A stretch of 64,000 nucleotides of DNA from Alphaproteobacteria bacterium (GTDB taxonomy: Bacteria; Pseudomonadota; Alphaproteobacteria; Caulobacterales; Parvularculaceae). The stretch covers positions 62,001 to 126,000 of the forward strand of contig WGLS01000005.1 of the NCBI GenBank assembly GCA_016125455.1, read 5' to 3'. The notes below the pieces were generated by a model. It searched no databases. It had not been told where the DNA came from and saw only the letters and a program-made list of their open reading frames with translations. A program made the translations under genes and the position numbers. Below, piece after piece: positions 16,522 to 25,685 of the stretch (position 1 is its first letter; every line of letters begins with the position of its first letter).

Positions 16522-17277
16522 ATGCCGCCAAAAGCCGTGCGAGCGCATCTGATCGCTGGCGGCCATTATCACGATATCGACTTCGCTCGGCTCGCCTTGC
16601 TTACCCTGCTCGCCGAGCATCCGGATATCAGGACAAGCGTTTCGCAAGACTATGATTGCTCGCGGGCGCTGGAGGAATCCGATTTTCTGGTTACCTACAC
16701 CTGCAATGTGACGCCTGCGGTGGAGAGGGTCGATGACTTGCGGCGGTTTGTCGAACACGGCGGCAGGTGGCTTGCGCTGCACGGCACCAACTCAATCCTG
16801 GCGCAGAATGATTCTGGACGATGGTACGCCCCGGAAGACAATACCGGCTTCGTCGAGTTGCTCGGCAGCCAGTTCGCAGCGCACCCGCCGATCTCGCCCT
16901 ATGTCGTCGAGCCAACGAAGCCGGAAGATCCTCTTGTCGCCGGCATCGGGGCCTTCGAGGTCGAAGGCGGCGACGAGCTTTACTACATGCGCATGTTCGG
17001 CGAAGTCGAGGTCATTCTAGATGCGACGGCGCAAGGGCCGGCGAGAGGCTTTGTCGAACGTGACTGGCCGACTGGCGCGCGTCACCCGGTGCTATATCGC
17101 AAGCGCGTTGGACGAGGCGAAATCGTCTATTTTACTCTTGGCCACCGGCGCAGCCATTATGACATGGCGCCACTTATCGACTTCTACCCCCAAATCGAAA
17201 AAGGTGCCTGGGAAATCAATCCGTATATGGACATACTTCGCCGTAGCATCGACTGGGCGCGCGGCGCGCTGGGATAA
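16522..17277 (+). CDS. ThuA-like (trehalose-utilisation family) protein
   Basis: A 251-residue protein of the ThuA family, which has a class-I glutamine amidotransferase-like fold. Visible features are the IAGGHYHDIDFARL start, FVEHGGRWLALHGTN, the GSQFAAHPP region, HPVLYRKRVGRGEIVYFTLGH and a late WARGALG. In sugar loci ThuA proteins take part in trehalose/sucrose oxidation, but many homologues sit in other catabolic clusters with no proven reaction. Here it lies between the secreted protein and the convergent PQQ dehydrogenase. Its link to the pathway is positional only. Confidence 0.85.
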   Translation: MPPKAVRAHLIAGGHYHDIDFARLALLTLLAEHPDIRTSVSQDYDCSRALEESDFLVTYTCNVTPAVERVDDLRRFVEHGGRWLALHGTNSILAQNDSGRWYAPEDNTGFVELLGSQFAAHPPISPYVVEPTKPEDPLVAGIGAFEVEGGDELYYMRMFGEVEVILDATAQGPARGFVERDWPTGARHPVLYRKRVGRGEIVYFTLGHRRSHYDMAPLIDFYPQIEKGAWEINPYMDILRRSIDWARGALG

Positions 17278-17293
17278 TATCGATCGGCGCCGG

Positions 17294-19222
17294 CTATTGA
17301 TTGTCCACGCCGAACGTCAGCAGCACGTTGCCAGGCATGTGATAGTAGAGTCCGTACCCCGAATTAACCACAACGTGTCGATTGGCGATCGCTGCGCCGG
17401 GCCCGCTCATCGATCCACCGGAGGCCTTAACGCCGGTAATGGTGTCAACCGGCTTCGTCGTGTCGAAGTTCCAAATGACCTTGCCGGTGCTGGCGTCATA
17501 CGCGCGCAAACGACCGTCGAGATGCCCAGCGAAAACTGCGCCTGGAATAGAAGTCGTTGCGGCAGAAATGCCGGGGTCGCAGAAATCGCGCCCGGCGCAG
17601 ACATTATCAGCGAATTCTCGCCAAAGAACCTCACCTGTGGCGGCGTCAATCGCATGAATGCCCGCGCCGTTCTCAGCGACGTCGTAGACCCGGGCGTCAT
17701 GGGTATCCGCCATGTCAACGATCGGGACGAAGACCGTGCCGTCGATCGCCGTCATGCCGAAATGCACGCCGCCCTGGGTGCCGCCATGTCCTAGGCGACG
17801 GCGCCATGCGATGTCGCCGGTATCGACATTAATGCCGTACGCAACGCCTGATTTCTGTCCAACGACAACCATGTCCTTGTCTGGCTCGATCTGAACCAGC
17901 AGGGGCGCGGCCGACAGGTCTACATCCGGCCCGTTTTCCTCAGGGCAGTTCTCATTTCCCATCATGCATCCAACGTTCCACGCGTCGTTTTCAGTTAGTT
18001 GCGTTCGCCAGATTTTTTCGCCGGTTGCCGCGTCAAGCGCAAAGACGGCGTCGGAATTTTCGTCCGCAGGCGACGAATAATTTTCGCCGGTGCCGACATA
18101 AATGCGATTGCGTTCTGCATCGTAAGTAGGCGCTGTCCACACTGGCGCGCCGGAAGGTCCAAGGATCTCGGTGCCAAGTGATGTCTCGCCATAGGTTGAT
18201 GGCGGCTCGGGGATGGTGTGAGTCTTCCAGACAATCGAACCTGAGTCAGGATCGAGAGCAGCTACGGCGCCACGGAAGGTGCAGCACGCGTATTCCGGAT
18301 CTGCCGCTGAAGTCACTTCCAGCGACGAGATGGGGACAAAGAGCTGGCCGCCCCCGAGCGTCGGCGTCCCAGTAATCGTTGCATTGGGATGATCGTCAAC
18401 CTTGGTCCGCCAGATTTCCTCGCCAGTCATTGCATTGATCGCGTACGCTCGGCCAAGGAAGTCCCCAAAATAGAGTCGCTTGCGTTCGGGGTCCGCGATT
18501 ATCCCGGTACGGACTTCGGCTGAGGCTCTAAACGTCCATTTCGCGCAACCGGTGTCGAGGTCGAACGCGTAGACCGTGCCGTCCTGGCTGCCGACGAATA
18601 TTGAATCCCACCCTATTGTCGGTTGGGAGCGCGCCCTGACTGACGACGGGTAGGCGAACGCCCACTTGAGTTTCAGCTCGGGGACGTCCACGCCTGTGAA
18701 ACCGGCAACGTCTTCGGGAACGAACCTCTTTGTGTCATGACCCCAGCCCACCTTTGCCGGCGGCGCACCTTCGAATCCCATCTTGCCGGGTCCGCATAGT
18801 GGCGGCGGGGCAGGGGGCTTATAGTCTTCCAATGAGGTTCGGGTCAGGTACTCGGCGACCTCACGTTTCTCGTCAACGGTGAGATGCGCTGCCTGCGCCG
18901 ACATGATCCCATCCGTCATTGCGCCGAGAATTGCGTCAGGGGCCATCATTTCGAGCCAGACCGTCGCCGGCGCTTTCGGAACCTGTCCATTGTGGCAGCC
19001 AGCACAGTTCGCTGCGAAGAGTTCGTCGCCGCCATGATGAGAGAGATCAATCCCAGCGCCAGTGCGGGAGACGAATTCATCAGTCGATTTTGTCCGTGTC
19101 CGTTCGAGTTCGGAGGATACGTCAGCTTTGCCGCATCCTGCGAGCAAACTAATTGCGATGGAGAAGGCAAGGCCTGCACCGCCAATGCCGTTCAGGAGCT
19201 TGCGCGTTGCCTCGTGCTTCAT
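17294..19222 (-). CDS. Cytochrome c-PQQ dehydrogenase lipoprotein (polyvinyl-alcohol-dehydrogenase-like)
   Basis: Periplasmic quinohemoprotein of 642 residues. A lipobox (SLLAGC, Cys30) predicts lipid anchoring. An N-terminal cytochrome c domain follows (CAGCH, residues 73-77, possible axial Met in TDGIMSAQ). A beta-propeller follows with repeated YAFDLDTG/AINAMTGEEIW/ALDAATGEKIW motifs, typical of PQQ-binding blades. The order, cytochrome first and then propeller, is that of polyvinyl-alcohol dehydrogenase (cytochrome), which oxidises secondary alcohols. Methanol-dehydrogenase types have the reverse order or no heme domain. I chose ATG 19222, with GAGGAAAC upstream. Operator E lies 64 bases before it, so it belongs to the regulon. 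Confidence 0.88.
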   Translation of the reverse strand: MKHEATRKLLNGIGGAGLAFSIAISLLAGCGKADVSSELERTRTKSTDEFVSRTGAGIDLSHHGGDELFAANCAGCHNGQVPKAPATVWLEMMAPDAILGAMTDGIMSAQAAHLTVDEKREVAEYLTRTSLEDYKPPAPPPLCGPGKMGFEGAPPAKVGWGHDTKRFVPEDVAGFTGVDVPELKLKWAFAYPSSVRARSQPTIGWDSIFVGSQDGTVYAFDLDTGCAKWTFRASAEVRTGIIADPERKRLYFGDFLGRAYAINAMTGEEIWRTKVDDHPNATITGTPTLGGGQLFVPISSLEVTSAADPEYACCTFRGAVAALDPDSGSIVWKTHTIPEPPSTYGETSLGTEILGPSGAPVWTAPTYDAERNRIYVGTGENYSSPADENSDAVFALDAATGEKIWRTQLTENDAWNVGCMMGNENCPEENGPDVDLSAAPLLVQIEPDKDMVVVGQKSGVAYGINVDTGDIAWRRRLGHGGTQGGVHFGMTAIDGTVFVPIVDMADTHDARVYDVAENGAGIHAIDAATGEVLWREFADNVCAGRDFCDPGISAATTSIPGAVFAGHLDGRLRAYDASTGKVIWNFDTTKPVDTITGVKASGGSMSGPGAAIANRHVVVNSGYGLYYHMPGNVLLTFGVDNQ

Positions 19223-19285
19223 GGTGTTTCCTCGTCGCAGCGATGACCGCAATTCTGTTTCGAAAATCATCGCACGGACCCGAAA

Positions 19286-19305
19286 AACAATCAATCATGA
19301 TTGTT
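19286..19305. promoter_or_regulatory. Palindromic operator E, upstream of the PQQ dehydrogenase
   Basis: AACAATCAATCATGATTGTT, 20 bases with A5 before and T5 after, 64 bases upstream of the minus-strand ATG at 19222 and about 108 bases from the plus-strand gene at 19413. It contains a perfect CAATCATGATTG core and is the cleanest member of the site family. Confidence 0.75.
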
Positions 19306-19412
19306 TTTGTGTTTGCCTGGTCACCAAACGAAGGTTGGAGCTAGGTTAAGCTGTCGCTAGACAGATTAGGTTACGCGGCGCTTCCAGAGCGCCCGGCGAT
19401 CGGTGAGCATTG

Positions 19413-20687
19413 ATGGAAAAGCGCATACTCGACCGTCTGCGCGATGCCGCATCCGCAGGCGATCACGCCGCCCAGTATCAGCTTGCTGGCGCGTTGAGTG
19501 CGTCAGGGAGTCGCGAAGAGTCGGAGCAATGGCTCTTGCGCGCCGTCAAAGGCGGGTCACCGGATGCACTCTACACAATCGCAACAAGGAGCTGCGGCAC
19601 CTTGCAAGGGATAGCCTCCGTTGTTGATGAACTGAAAGCGGCGGCAGCGAAGGGGTGCGCGCCAGCGATGACGCTCCTTTGCGTGCTGCATGCCCGAGGG
19701 TGGGGCGTCACGCCAGATGCCCGCCTGGCCGTTCAATATGCAACGAAAGCGGCCCAAACGGGCGACCCATCCGGCATGGCCGCCGTGGGCGCTTGTTTGC
19801 ACTTAGTCGATCCCGATAACCTCAATGGCGCAGTACTCACGGCGCGGGCGTCTGAAAGGGGATCGAGCGTGGCCGCCGCTGTCCGGGTGCGACGTTTCCT
19901 GGCGGGAGCTGAAGATGATCCGCGCACAATTGAGCGTCTGCTGACAATGTTGGAGAAGGCCCGGTATCCAAACGCCGGTGCCTTGCGCGCAGGCATCGCG
20001 CGCGGCGGCGCGCGCGCCTCTTCCACGACGATAGCAGGCGACTCGATTGACTGGAATAATGTGCAGGAAACACTCGCGACAGCACCCGCGGTCCCTGTCA
20101 ATTCATCGTCCCTTCTAGACCGACCTCATGCATGGACATGTGGAGGCCTTTGGTCGGCAACCGCGTGCGAATACGTAATTGCGACCGCGGCGCGAGGCCT
20201 TGCGCCTTCAAGGATCGTCGACCCTGGAACAGGCGTTGCCCGTCCAGATCCCTATCGATCTTCGCTGACGGCGGTCATAGGGCCGGTTGATCTCGATCTT
20301 GCAATTGTCCGATTGACGGACAGTATCGCGAACGCTGCCGGAGAGCCGGTCGCGCGCGCCGAGTTTATCAGCATTCTCTGCTATGGCCCAGGCCAGGAAT
20401 ACCGCCCGCATTTTGATTGGCTGCCGGATGGGCCCGATGTCGAATTGGCCGGGCAACGAACGACGACAGCGCTGGTTTACCTGAATGAGGAGTTCGAAGG
20501 CGGCGAGACGGCCTTTGTTGACGCCGGCGTCAGCTATCGCGGCAGCGCGGGCGACATGCTTGCATTCCGCAATGCTTCGGCGGATGGCGAGCGGGATATG
20601 GCCAGCCGCCATGCCGGGCGGCCCGTCGTCGCCGGCGTAAAGTGGGTCGCCTCACAGTGGTTTCGGTCAAAGAAGTTTGCCTTTTGA
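19413..20687 (+). CDS. 2OG-Fe(II) oxygenase (prolyl-hydroxylase type) with N-terminal Sel1-like repeats
   Basis: A 424-residue protein. The first ~200 residues are helical with Sel1/TPR-like units (GDHAAQYQLAGALSASG, GWGVTPDARLAVQYATKAAQTGD). The C-terminal half is a 2-oxoglutarate/Fe(II) dioxygenase of the prolyl 4-hydroxylase class. The iron ligands HxD are in YRPHFDW and the distal His in ASRHAGRPV, and a following Lys/Trp stretch probably binds 2-oxoglutarate. ATG 19413 has GGTGAG upstream; the preceding TTG codon is unlikely. The role is probably protein or peptide hydroxylation, with the repeats recruiting the target. It shares an upstream region with the PQQ dehydrogenase, so regulation by operator E is possible. 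Confidence 0.88.
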   Translation: MEKRILDRLRDAASAGDHAAQYQLAGALSASGSREESEQWLLRAVKGGSPDALYTIATRSCGTLQGIASVVDELKAAAAKGCAPAMTLLCVLHARGWGVTPDARLAVQYATKAAQTGDPSGMAAVGACLHLVDPDNLNGAVLTARASERGSSVAAAVRVRRFLAGAEDDPRTIERLLTMLEKARYPNAGALRAGIARGGARASSTTIAGDSIDWNNVQETLATAPAVPVNSSSLLDRPHAWTCGGLWSATACEYVIATAARGLAPSRIVDPGTGVARPDPYRSSLTAVIGPVDLDLAIVRLTDSIANAAGEPVARAEFISILCYGPGQEYRPHFDWLPDGPDVELAGQRTTTALVYLNEEFEGGETAFVDAGVSYRGSAGDMLAFRNASADGERDMASRHAGRPVVAGVKWVASQWFRSKKFAF

Positions 20688-20695
20688 CCGTCTCC

Positions 20696-21202
20696 CTAGG
20701 CAAGCCTCCAGTCCGGCCTGATAAAGTGGCAAGTGTAGCCAGCTGGATATTGGACAAGGTAGTCTTGATGAAAGTCCTCCGCACGCGTGAAATCGCCTGC
20801 TTTCGTCAGCTCCGTAACGATTTCGCCCGGCCATTTCGATGACGAATTAGCGGCTGCAATCGTTTCTTCAGCAATCCGTTTCTGATCGTCGTCAAGATAA
20901 AAGATTGCCGATCGGTATTGGGTGCCGACATCGTTGCCCTGACGATTCCTTGTCGTCGGGTCGTGGATCTGAAAAAAGAACCGGAGAATAGAGGCGTAGT
21001 CGGTCTTCGACGGGTCGAACAAGATGCGGATCGACTCCGCGTGGCCGGTCTTCCCCGTCTTGACCTGATCATACGTCGGATTGGCCGTGGCCCCGCCGGC
21101 GTATCCGACCTCGGTGTCGACCACGCCCGGCAATTTCCTGAACAGATCCTCCATGCCCCAGAAACAGCCGCCTGCCAGCAGTGCGGTTTGATAATCAGAC
21201 AT
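20696..21202 (-). CDS. msrA: Peptide-methionine (S)-S-oxide reductase MsrA
   Basis: A 168-residue MsrA that reduces methionine-S-sulfoxide in proteins. The catalytic motif GGCFWG is near residue 13. [14 protein letters not shown] and AEDFHQDYL are family hallmarks, and a late Cys (YTCHF) can act as the resolving residue. I chose ATG 21202, preceded by GGAGG six bases upstream, over a longer frame that overlaps trxB. It lies 19 bases downstream of trxB on the same strand; thioredoxin reductase supplies its reducing power, so the pair forms a sensible operon. Confidence 0.95.
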   Translation of the reverse strand: MSDYQTALLAGGCFWGMEDLFRKLPGVVDTEVGYAGGATANPTYDQVKTGKTGHAESIRILFDPSKTDYASILRFFFQIHDPTTRNRQGNDVGTQYRSAIFYLDDDQKRIAEETIAAANSSSKWPGEIVTELTKAGDFTRAEDFHQDYLVQYPAGYTCHFIRPDWRLA

Positions 21203-21221
21203 CTGAATGCCTCCAATCCAG

Positions 21222-22163
21222 TTAAGCGCCGAAGTCTCGCCCGGCGAGGTATTTTTCCGCTTCAAGGGCGGCCATGCAGCCCATTCCGGCGGCTGTCACG
21301 GCCTGCCGATAGATATCGTCGGTAACATCGCCCGCTGCGAATACGCCCTCAATCTCGGTTGCGGTCGAATCCGGTGCGGTCTTAAGGTACCCATTCGACT
21401 TCATTGCGAGCTTGCCGGTGAAAAGCGACGTCGCTGGCGCATGGCCAATCGCGACAAAAACCCCGTCAGTGACGAGTTCGCGAGCAGCCCCCGATTGAGT
21501 ATCCTTCAAGCGAATGCCTGTGACGCCAAGCGGCGCCTCTTTGCCAAGAATTTCTTCGACGACCGCGTTCCAAATAATCTCAACGTTTGGTTTCGCCAGC
21601 AGTCGATCCTGAAGAATTTTCTCCGCGCGGAAAGCATCCCGACGGTGGACGAGGGTTACGGATTTCGCGAGACCCGATAGATATAGCGCTTCTTCGACAG
21701 CTGTGTTGCCACCTCCCACGACCACGACGTCCTTGTTGCGATAGAAGAAACCGTCGCACGTTGCGCAGGCGGAGACGCCAAACCCTTGAAACTTCTGTTC
21801 GGATGGCAGTCCGAGCCACTTCGCCTGCGCGCCAGTTGCGATGATTAGGGCGTCCGTTTCGTAGAGCCGAGCGCTGTCGCCGGTGAGCCTTATCGGCTTC
21901 GAGCCGACATCGACGTCGGTAATGAGGTCGCTGACAAATTCCGCGCCGACATGTTCAGCCTGCTTCTGCATCTGCTCCATCAGCCAAGGCCCCTGGATCA
22001 CGTCAGCAAAGCCGGGATAATTCTCCACATCGGTGGTGATGGTCATCTGGCCGCCGGGCTGCAATCCGTGGATGACGACCGGATTAAGGCCGCCCCGTGC
22101 TGCATAGATCGCCGCGGTAAGGCCAGCTGCGCCGGAACCAAGGATCAAAACGCGCGTCTTCAT
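21222..22163 (-). CDS. trxB: Thioredoxin-disulfide reductase TrxB
   Basis: A 313-residue flavoprotein that passes electrons from NADPH to thioredoxin. It has the FAD-binding [16 protein letters not shown] at the N-terminus, the redox pair CATC in [11 protein letters not shown], the NADPH motif [15 protein letters not shown] and the second FAD motif [12 protein letters not shown] 22163 has GAGGAG ten bases upstream. It is the first gene of a trxB-msrA operon; the 214 bases up to the divergent hmgA show no gene. Confidence 0.96.
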   Translation of the reverse strand: MKTRVLILGSGAAGLTAAIYAARGGLNPVVIHGLQPGGQMTITTDVENYPGFADVIQGPWLMEQMQKQAEHVGAEFVSDLITDVDVGSKPIRLTGDSARLYETDALIIATGAQAKWLGLPSEQKFQGFGVSACATCDGFFYRNKDVVVVGGGNTAVEEALYLSGLAKSVTLVHRRDAFRAEKILQDRLLAKPNVEIIWNAVVEEILGKEAPLGVTGIRLKDTQSGAARELVTDGVFVAIGHAPATSLFTGKLAMKSNGYLKTAPDSTATEIEGVFAAGDVTDDIYRQAVTAAGMGCMAALEAEKYLAGRDFGA

Positions 22164-22377
22164 GGCCAAAAATCTCCTCACAATTGAGCGCCGATATGGC
22201 CTTGCTTGGACGGCTGGGCAAGTTTTCCTCTATTCCCACTCGCGCAAGGGTGAAGAACTTGAAAACGCAGCAAGCGCCTTGCGATGGCCTGACGGGCAAG
22301 ATTGCCGCGCCAAAGGTCGAGTGGTACCGCCTCGCAGGTCGGTCGGGATAGGGCGATGAAAAGGAGGAACCAGCAAG

Positions 22378-23526
22378 ATGGCGAGGAAATGGATCCCGGT
22401 CTCCCGTGTTGAGGGCATTGCATCGCGTCAGGCGCATGCGGATTTGCCGGAGGGCACCTTCGAGCGGGAGATCTCCAAGGAGGGCTTCTTCGGTCCTGCT
22501 GCGTTTATGCACCATCGTCGTCCGCCGACAGGCTGGACGAAATTCGAGGGACCGCTTCGGCCGCGGGCTTTCGATCTGAATAGAATAGACGATGAAGAGA
22601 CCTGTCCGTGGCGGGCGCCCGTCATCCTTCGCAATGGCTCATGCGAGATCAGGTTTTGGCGTCTTGCCGCGCCGATGCCCGGGCTCGCGCGGAACGCCGA
22701 CGGCGATCAGGTCCTCTTCGTCCACAAGGGAGAAGGCGACCTGTTTTGCGATTACGGCCATTTAGCATTTGCGGCAGGCGACTATCTCATGCTGCCCCGC
22801 GGCGCGATGTGGCGCCTGGCGCCGGCGGCCGGGGCGGACATTCTGATGATTGAAGCGACGAACGGTCACTACACGTTGCCGGATCGCGGCCTCGTCGGCC
22901 CTCACGCAATTTTCGATCCGGCAATGCTCGATGCGCCGGCTATGAATGAGGCGTTCCGGGAACATCAGGCCGTCGACGTGGAAACCAGGGTCGAGATCAA
23001 GAAGCGCGGCGCCATTTCGGTTGCAACCTATCCTTACAATCCGCTGGATGCCGTTGGCTGGCACGGCGATCTGAGCCCGGTGCGCCTCAACGTACGAGAT
23101 GTCCGGCCACTGATGAGCCACCGCTACCATGTGCCTCCTTCGGCTCACACGACATTCTTGTCAGACCGATTTGTGATCTGCACCTTTGCGCCCAGGCCAT
23201 TCGAGACGGATCCGGGTGCACTGAAAGTGCCGTTCTTTCACAACAATGACGACTACGACGAAGTACTGTTTTACCACGCCGGCGACTTTTTCAGTCGCGA
23301 CAACATCGACGCCGGGATGATGACGTTTCACCCGTCAGGCTTTACCCACGGGCCGCATCCCAAGGCGTTGAAAAATATGCTGAAGCAGACAAAACCTGCC
23401 ACCGATGAGTATGCCGTCATGGTGGACACGCGCGATCCGCTCGATGTTGGCCACGATGCGGCGGCGGTGGAAAATCCGGACTACGTCAATAGTTGGCGGA
23501 CCGATGAACAGGGACCATCGTCATGA
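22378..23526 (+). CDS. hmgA: Homogentisate 1,2-dioxygenase family
   Basis: A 382-residue HmgA-family cupin dioxygenase that opens the homogentisate ring to maleylacetoacetate. Conserved features are the C-terminal iron-site region HNNDDYDEVLFYHAGDFF and FHPSGFTHGPHPKAL, with the expected His/Glu/His ligands, and an N-terminal RRPPTGWTKFEGPL region. AAGGAGG lies about 11 bases before the ATG. The overlapping alcohol dehydrogenase gene (ATGA) is an unusual partner. Fumarylacetoacetate hydrolase lies 3 kb further on. Maleylacetoacetate isomerase is absent from the window. Confidence 0.93.
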   Translation: MARKWIPVSRVEGIASRQAHADLPEGTFEREISKEGFFGPAAFMHHRRPPTGWTKFEGPLRPRAFDLNRIDDEETCPWRAPVILRNGSCEIRFWRLAAPMPGLARNADGDQVLFVHKGEGDLFCDYGHLAFAAGDYLMLPRGAMWRLAPAAGADILMIEATNGHYTLPDRGLVGPHAIFDPAMLDAPAMNEAFREHQAVDVETRVEIKKRGAISVATYPYNPLDAVGWHGDLSPVRLNVRDVRPLMSHRYHVPPSAHTTFLSDRFVICTFAPRPFETDPGALKVPFFHNNDDYDEVLFYHAGDFFSRDNIDAGMMTFHPSGFTHGPHPKALKNMLKQTKPATDEYAVMVDTRDPLDVGHDAAAVENPDYVNSWRTDEQGPSS

Positions 23527-24536
23527 CAATCGTGCGCGCCTTCGCCGCCGCCGAAGCCGGCGGGAGATTCGAGCGTTTCGACTACGAACTGCCGCCGCTA
23601 GCGGGCGACAATGTTGACATCGACGTCGAATATTGCGGCGTATGCCATTCTGACTTCTCCATGTGGGCCAACGAATGGCGCCGGACGCATTATCCGTTCG
23701 TCGGAGGGCATGAAGTTGTCGGGCGCGTTCGGGCCGTCGGACCCGACGTAAAGGGCCTCGCCGTCGGTCAGAAAGTCGGCCTTGGCTGGTTCTCGCGGTC
23801 TGACCTGACCACCAATGAGAGCCTGTGCGGTGATCACAATCTCTCGCCCGGCAATGAAGGTACAATTATCGGCCGACATGGCGGCTTCGCCGATATCGTC
23901 CGTTGCCAGGCGATTTGGGCGCTGCCGCTCCCGGATGATGTGACCCTGGAGGCGGCCGGACCGCTTTTCTGTGGCGGGATCACTGTGTTCAATCCGCTCA
24001 TCCAATTTGACGTGAAGCCGGTCGATCGGGTCGGCGTCATCGGCATTGGCGGACTCGGCCACCTTGCGTTGCAGTTCCTCAACAAGTGGGGCTGCGAAGT
24101 TACCGCGTTCACCTCGACGGCTGACAAGGCCGCCGAAGCGAAGTCGTTTGGCGCGACACGCACCCTCGACAGCCGCAACCCAGACAGCTGGAAGGAGGCG
24201 TACGGACGGTTCGATATGCTGATGTCCACCGTCGCCGTCGACCTCGACTGGGACCGCCTGATCCGCACTCTCCGGCCACGCGGCCGGCTGCACCTGGTGG
24301 GTGTCAGTCCGAGCCCGGTGGCGCTGAGGTCAGCGCAGCTCATGGGCAATCAGCTATCGTATTCGTCATCGCCGCTTGGCGCACCGGCGACGACCGCGAA
24401 GATGCTCGAATTCTGCGCCCGACATGGTATCGCGCCGCAGATCGAGGTCTTTCAGATGTCGAAGATCAACGAGGCTATGGCGCATCTTCACGATGGCAAG
24501 GCGCGATATCGGGTTGTACTGAAGAACGATTTCTAG
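23523..24536 (+). CDS. Zinc-type NAD(P)-dependent alcohol dehydrogenase lacking the structural-zinc cysteines
   Basis: A 337-residue MDR alcohol dehydrogenase of the cinnamyl-alcohol/aldehyde-reductase group. Catalytic zinc ligands are present (CGVCHSDF, GGHEVVG, and a later Cys in LFCGGIT), as is the Rossmann motif GIGGLGHLALQF. The loop that normally has four Cys for structural zinc reads WFSRSDLTTNESLCGDHN, leaving one Cys, so that zinc is lost. Start ATG 23523 overlaps the hmgA stop by four bases, so the two are co-translated. The substrate is unknown; an aldehyde arising in aromatic metabolism is one possibility. Confidence 0.9.
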   Translation: MTIVRAFAAAEAGGRFERFDYELPPLAGDNVDIDVEYCGVCHSDFSMWANEWRRTHYPFVGGHEVVGRVRAVGPDVKGLAVGQKVGLGWFSRSDLTTNESLCGDHNLSPGNEGTIIGRHGGFADIVRCQAIWALPLPDDVTLEAAGPLFCGGITVFNPLIQFDVKPVDRVGVIGIGGLGHLALQFLNKWGCEVTAFTSTADKAAEAKSFGATRTLDSRNPDSWKEAYGRFDMLMSTVAVDLDWDRLIRTLRPRGRLHLVGVSPSPVALRSAQLMGNQLSYSSSPLGAPATTAKMLEFCARHGIAPQIEVFQMSKINEAMAHLHDGKARYRVVLKNDF

Positions 24537-24573
24537 GCGCGACAGCGTTCGCGCAGGCGCCGCCAGACCCGAC

Positions 24574-25608
24574 TTATTCTGAGCGATTTGCGGCTACGCC
24601 GGCGAACCGCCATTCTCCATCAACTTTCGAAACGGGCAGGATCCACGCCCAACGGTCGTCGAACCTTCTGCCGGTTGAGATTTCGCGTCCTGCTGCGCGC
24701 GTCTGCGCCGCTATCCAGCCAATGTCGCCTCCGTCAGCGATCCGTACGATCGGCGTTGATACGTCTTCATAGACCTCGTAGTCGAGACGCGCGAAGACCT
24801 CCGTAAAAGATTGCAGAATATCGTCCGGCGATTGCAGTCTGACAGCGCCATTGGCGACGATTGCCGATTGAGGCGCGGCGAAGCTGGCGATCGCCGCGGC
24901 ATCGCCGCTGCAATGCGCGGCAAGGAGTCTGCGGTGCAATCGATGGATGAGCGTGGCGTCAAATGCGGCAAGGGCCGACTGCTCTTCTGCCCATGCGGGC
25001 ATTGAAACGTCAATCGCAAGCTTTGTATACAAATAGTCGAACGAGCGATCGCCATCGTTGATAACGACCCGGAAGGGCAGTCTGCCGTCATCGATCTCTC
25101 TCCAGTCGTGGAACGTGGCGGAAATCGGCGGTGTCTCTGGAAACTCGAACAGAAATCCCGCAGGCCGGTCACTGTCGCCATCAATGAGGTGCGTTGCACC
25201 GCCATAGGGGTAGTCGCCGGTGCGGGCGCTGCGCTGATTCCCATTGAACGTAATCGATCTTGTTTTTCGGACGTTGGCGTGGACGTCGTCAAATCGCACG
25301 AGGAGGGCGTGGATTTGGTGTCCAAGGGCGAAGAGCTTCTCAAAGTTGCCGCCCTGTCGATAGTCTCCGTCGACGACACCCCAGGCCGTCGGACCTTCGA
25401 CGACGACAGTTGAGTCGCGGTCGCTGCGGATTTGACGGAAGATCGCGTGCTGCCGTGAACGAAAGAATGTCTGGGTATCATAGGTAAGCCCGTCCGAGAC
25501 AGTGACGGATGCGGCAGTTTCGATGCCTGTAGTCGTGCAGGCGTTGTCCGCGCGCGCCACGCCAGGAGAGCATGCCGCGATTGCGAAGATAGACATGGCC
25601 AATCGCAT
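24574..25608 (-). CDS. Secreted protein with C-terminal SnoaL/NTF2-like domain
   Basis: A 344-residue protein with a signal peptide (AMSIFAIAACSPGVARA). The N-terminal ~200 residues look like a beta-rich, lipoprotein-carrier-like or DUF region (SFDYLYTKLAI). The last ~130 residues resemble an NTF2/SnoaL fold (LHRRLLAAHCSGDAAAIASFAAP ... EWRFAGVA). The function is not recognised. GAGAG lies upstream of ATG 25608. It converges on the alcohol dehydrogenase across a 37-base gap. Confidence 0.72.
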   Translation of the reverse strand: MRLAMSIFAIAACSPGVARADNACTTTGIETAASVTVSDGLTYDTQTFFRSRQHAIFRQIRSDRDSTVVVEGPTAWGVVDGDYRQGGNFEKLFALGHQIHALLVRFDDVHANVRKTRSITFNGNQRSARTGDYPYGGATHLIDGDSDRPAGFLFEFPETPPISATFHDWREIDDGRLPFRVVINDGDRSFDYLYTKLAIDVSMPAWAEEQSALAAFDATLIHRLHRRLLAAHCSGDAAAIASFAAPQSAIVANGAVRLQSPDDILQSFTEVFARLDYEVYEDVSTPIVRIADGGDIGWIAAQTRAAGREISTGRRFDDRWAWILPVSKVDGEWRFAGVAANRSE

Positions 25609-25685
25609 TTCGACAAATCTCTCAAAGCTAGAGGTGCGAACTTAGGGGCAATCCAATGTCGATGCACCCGATAAAGGCATCCGAG

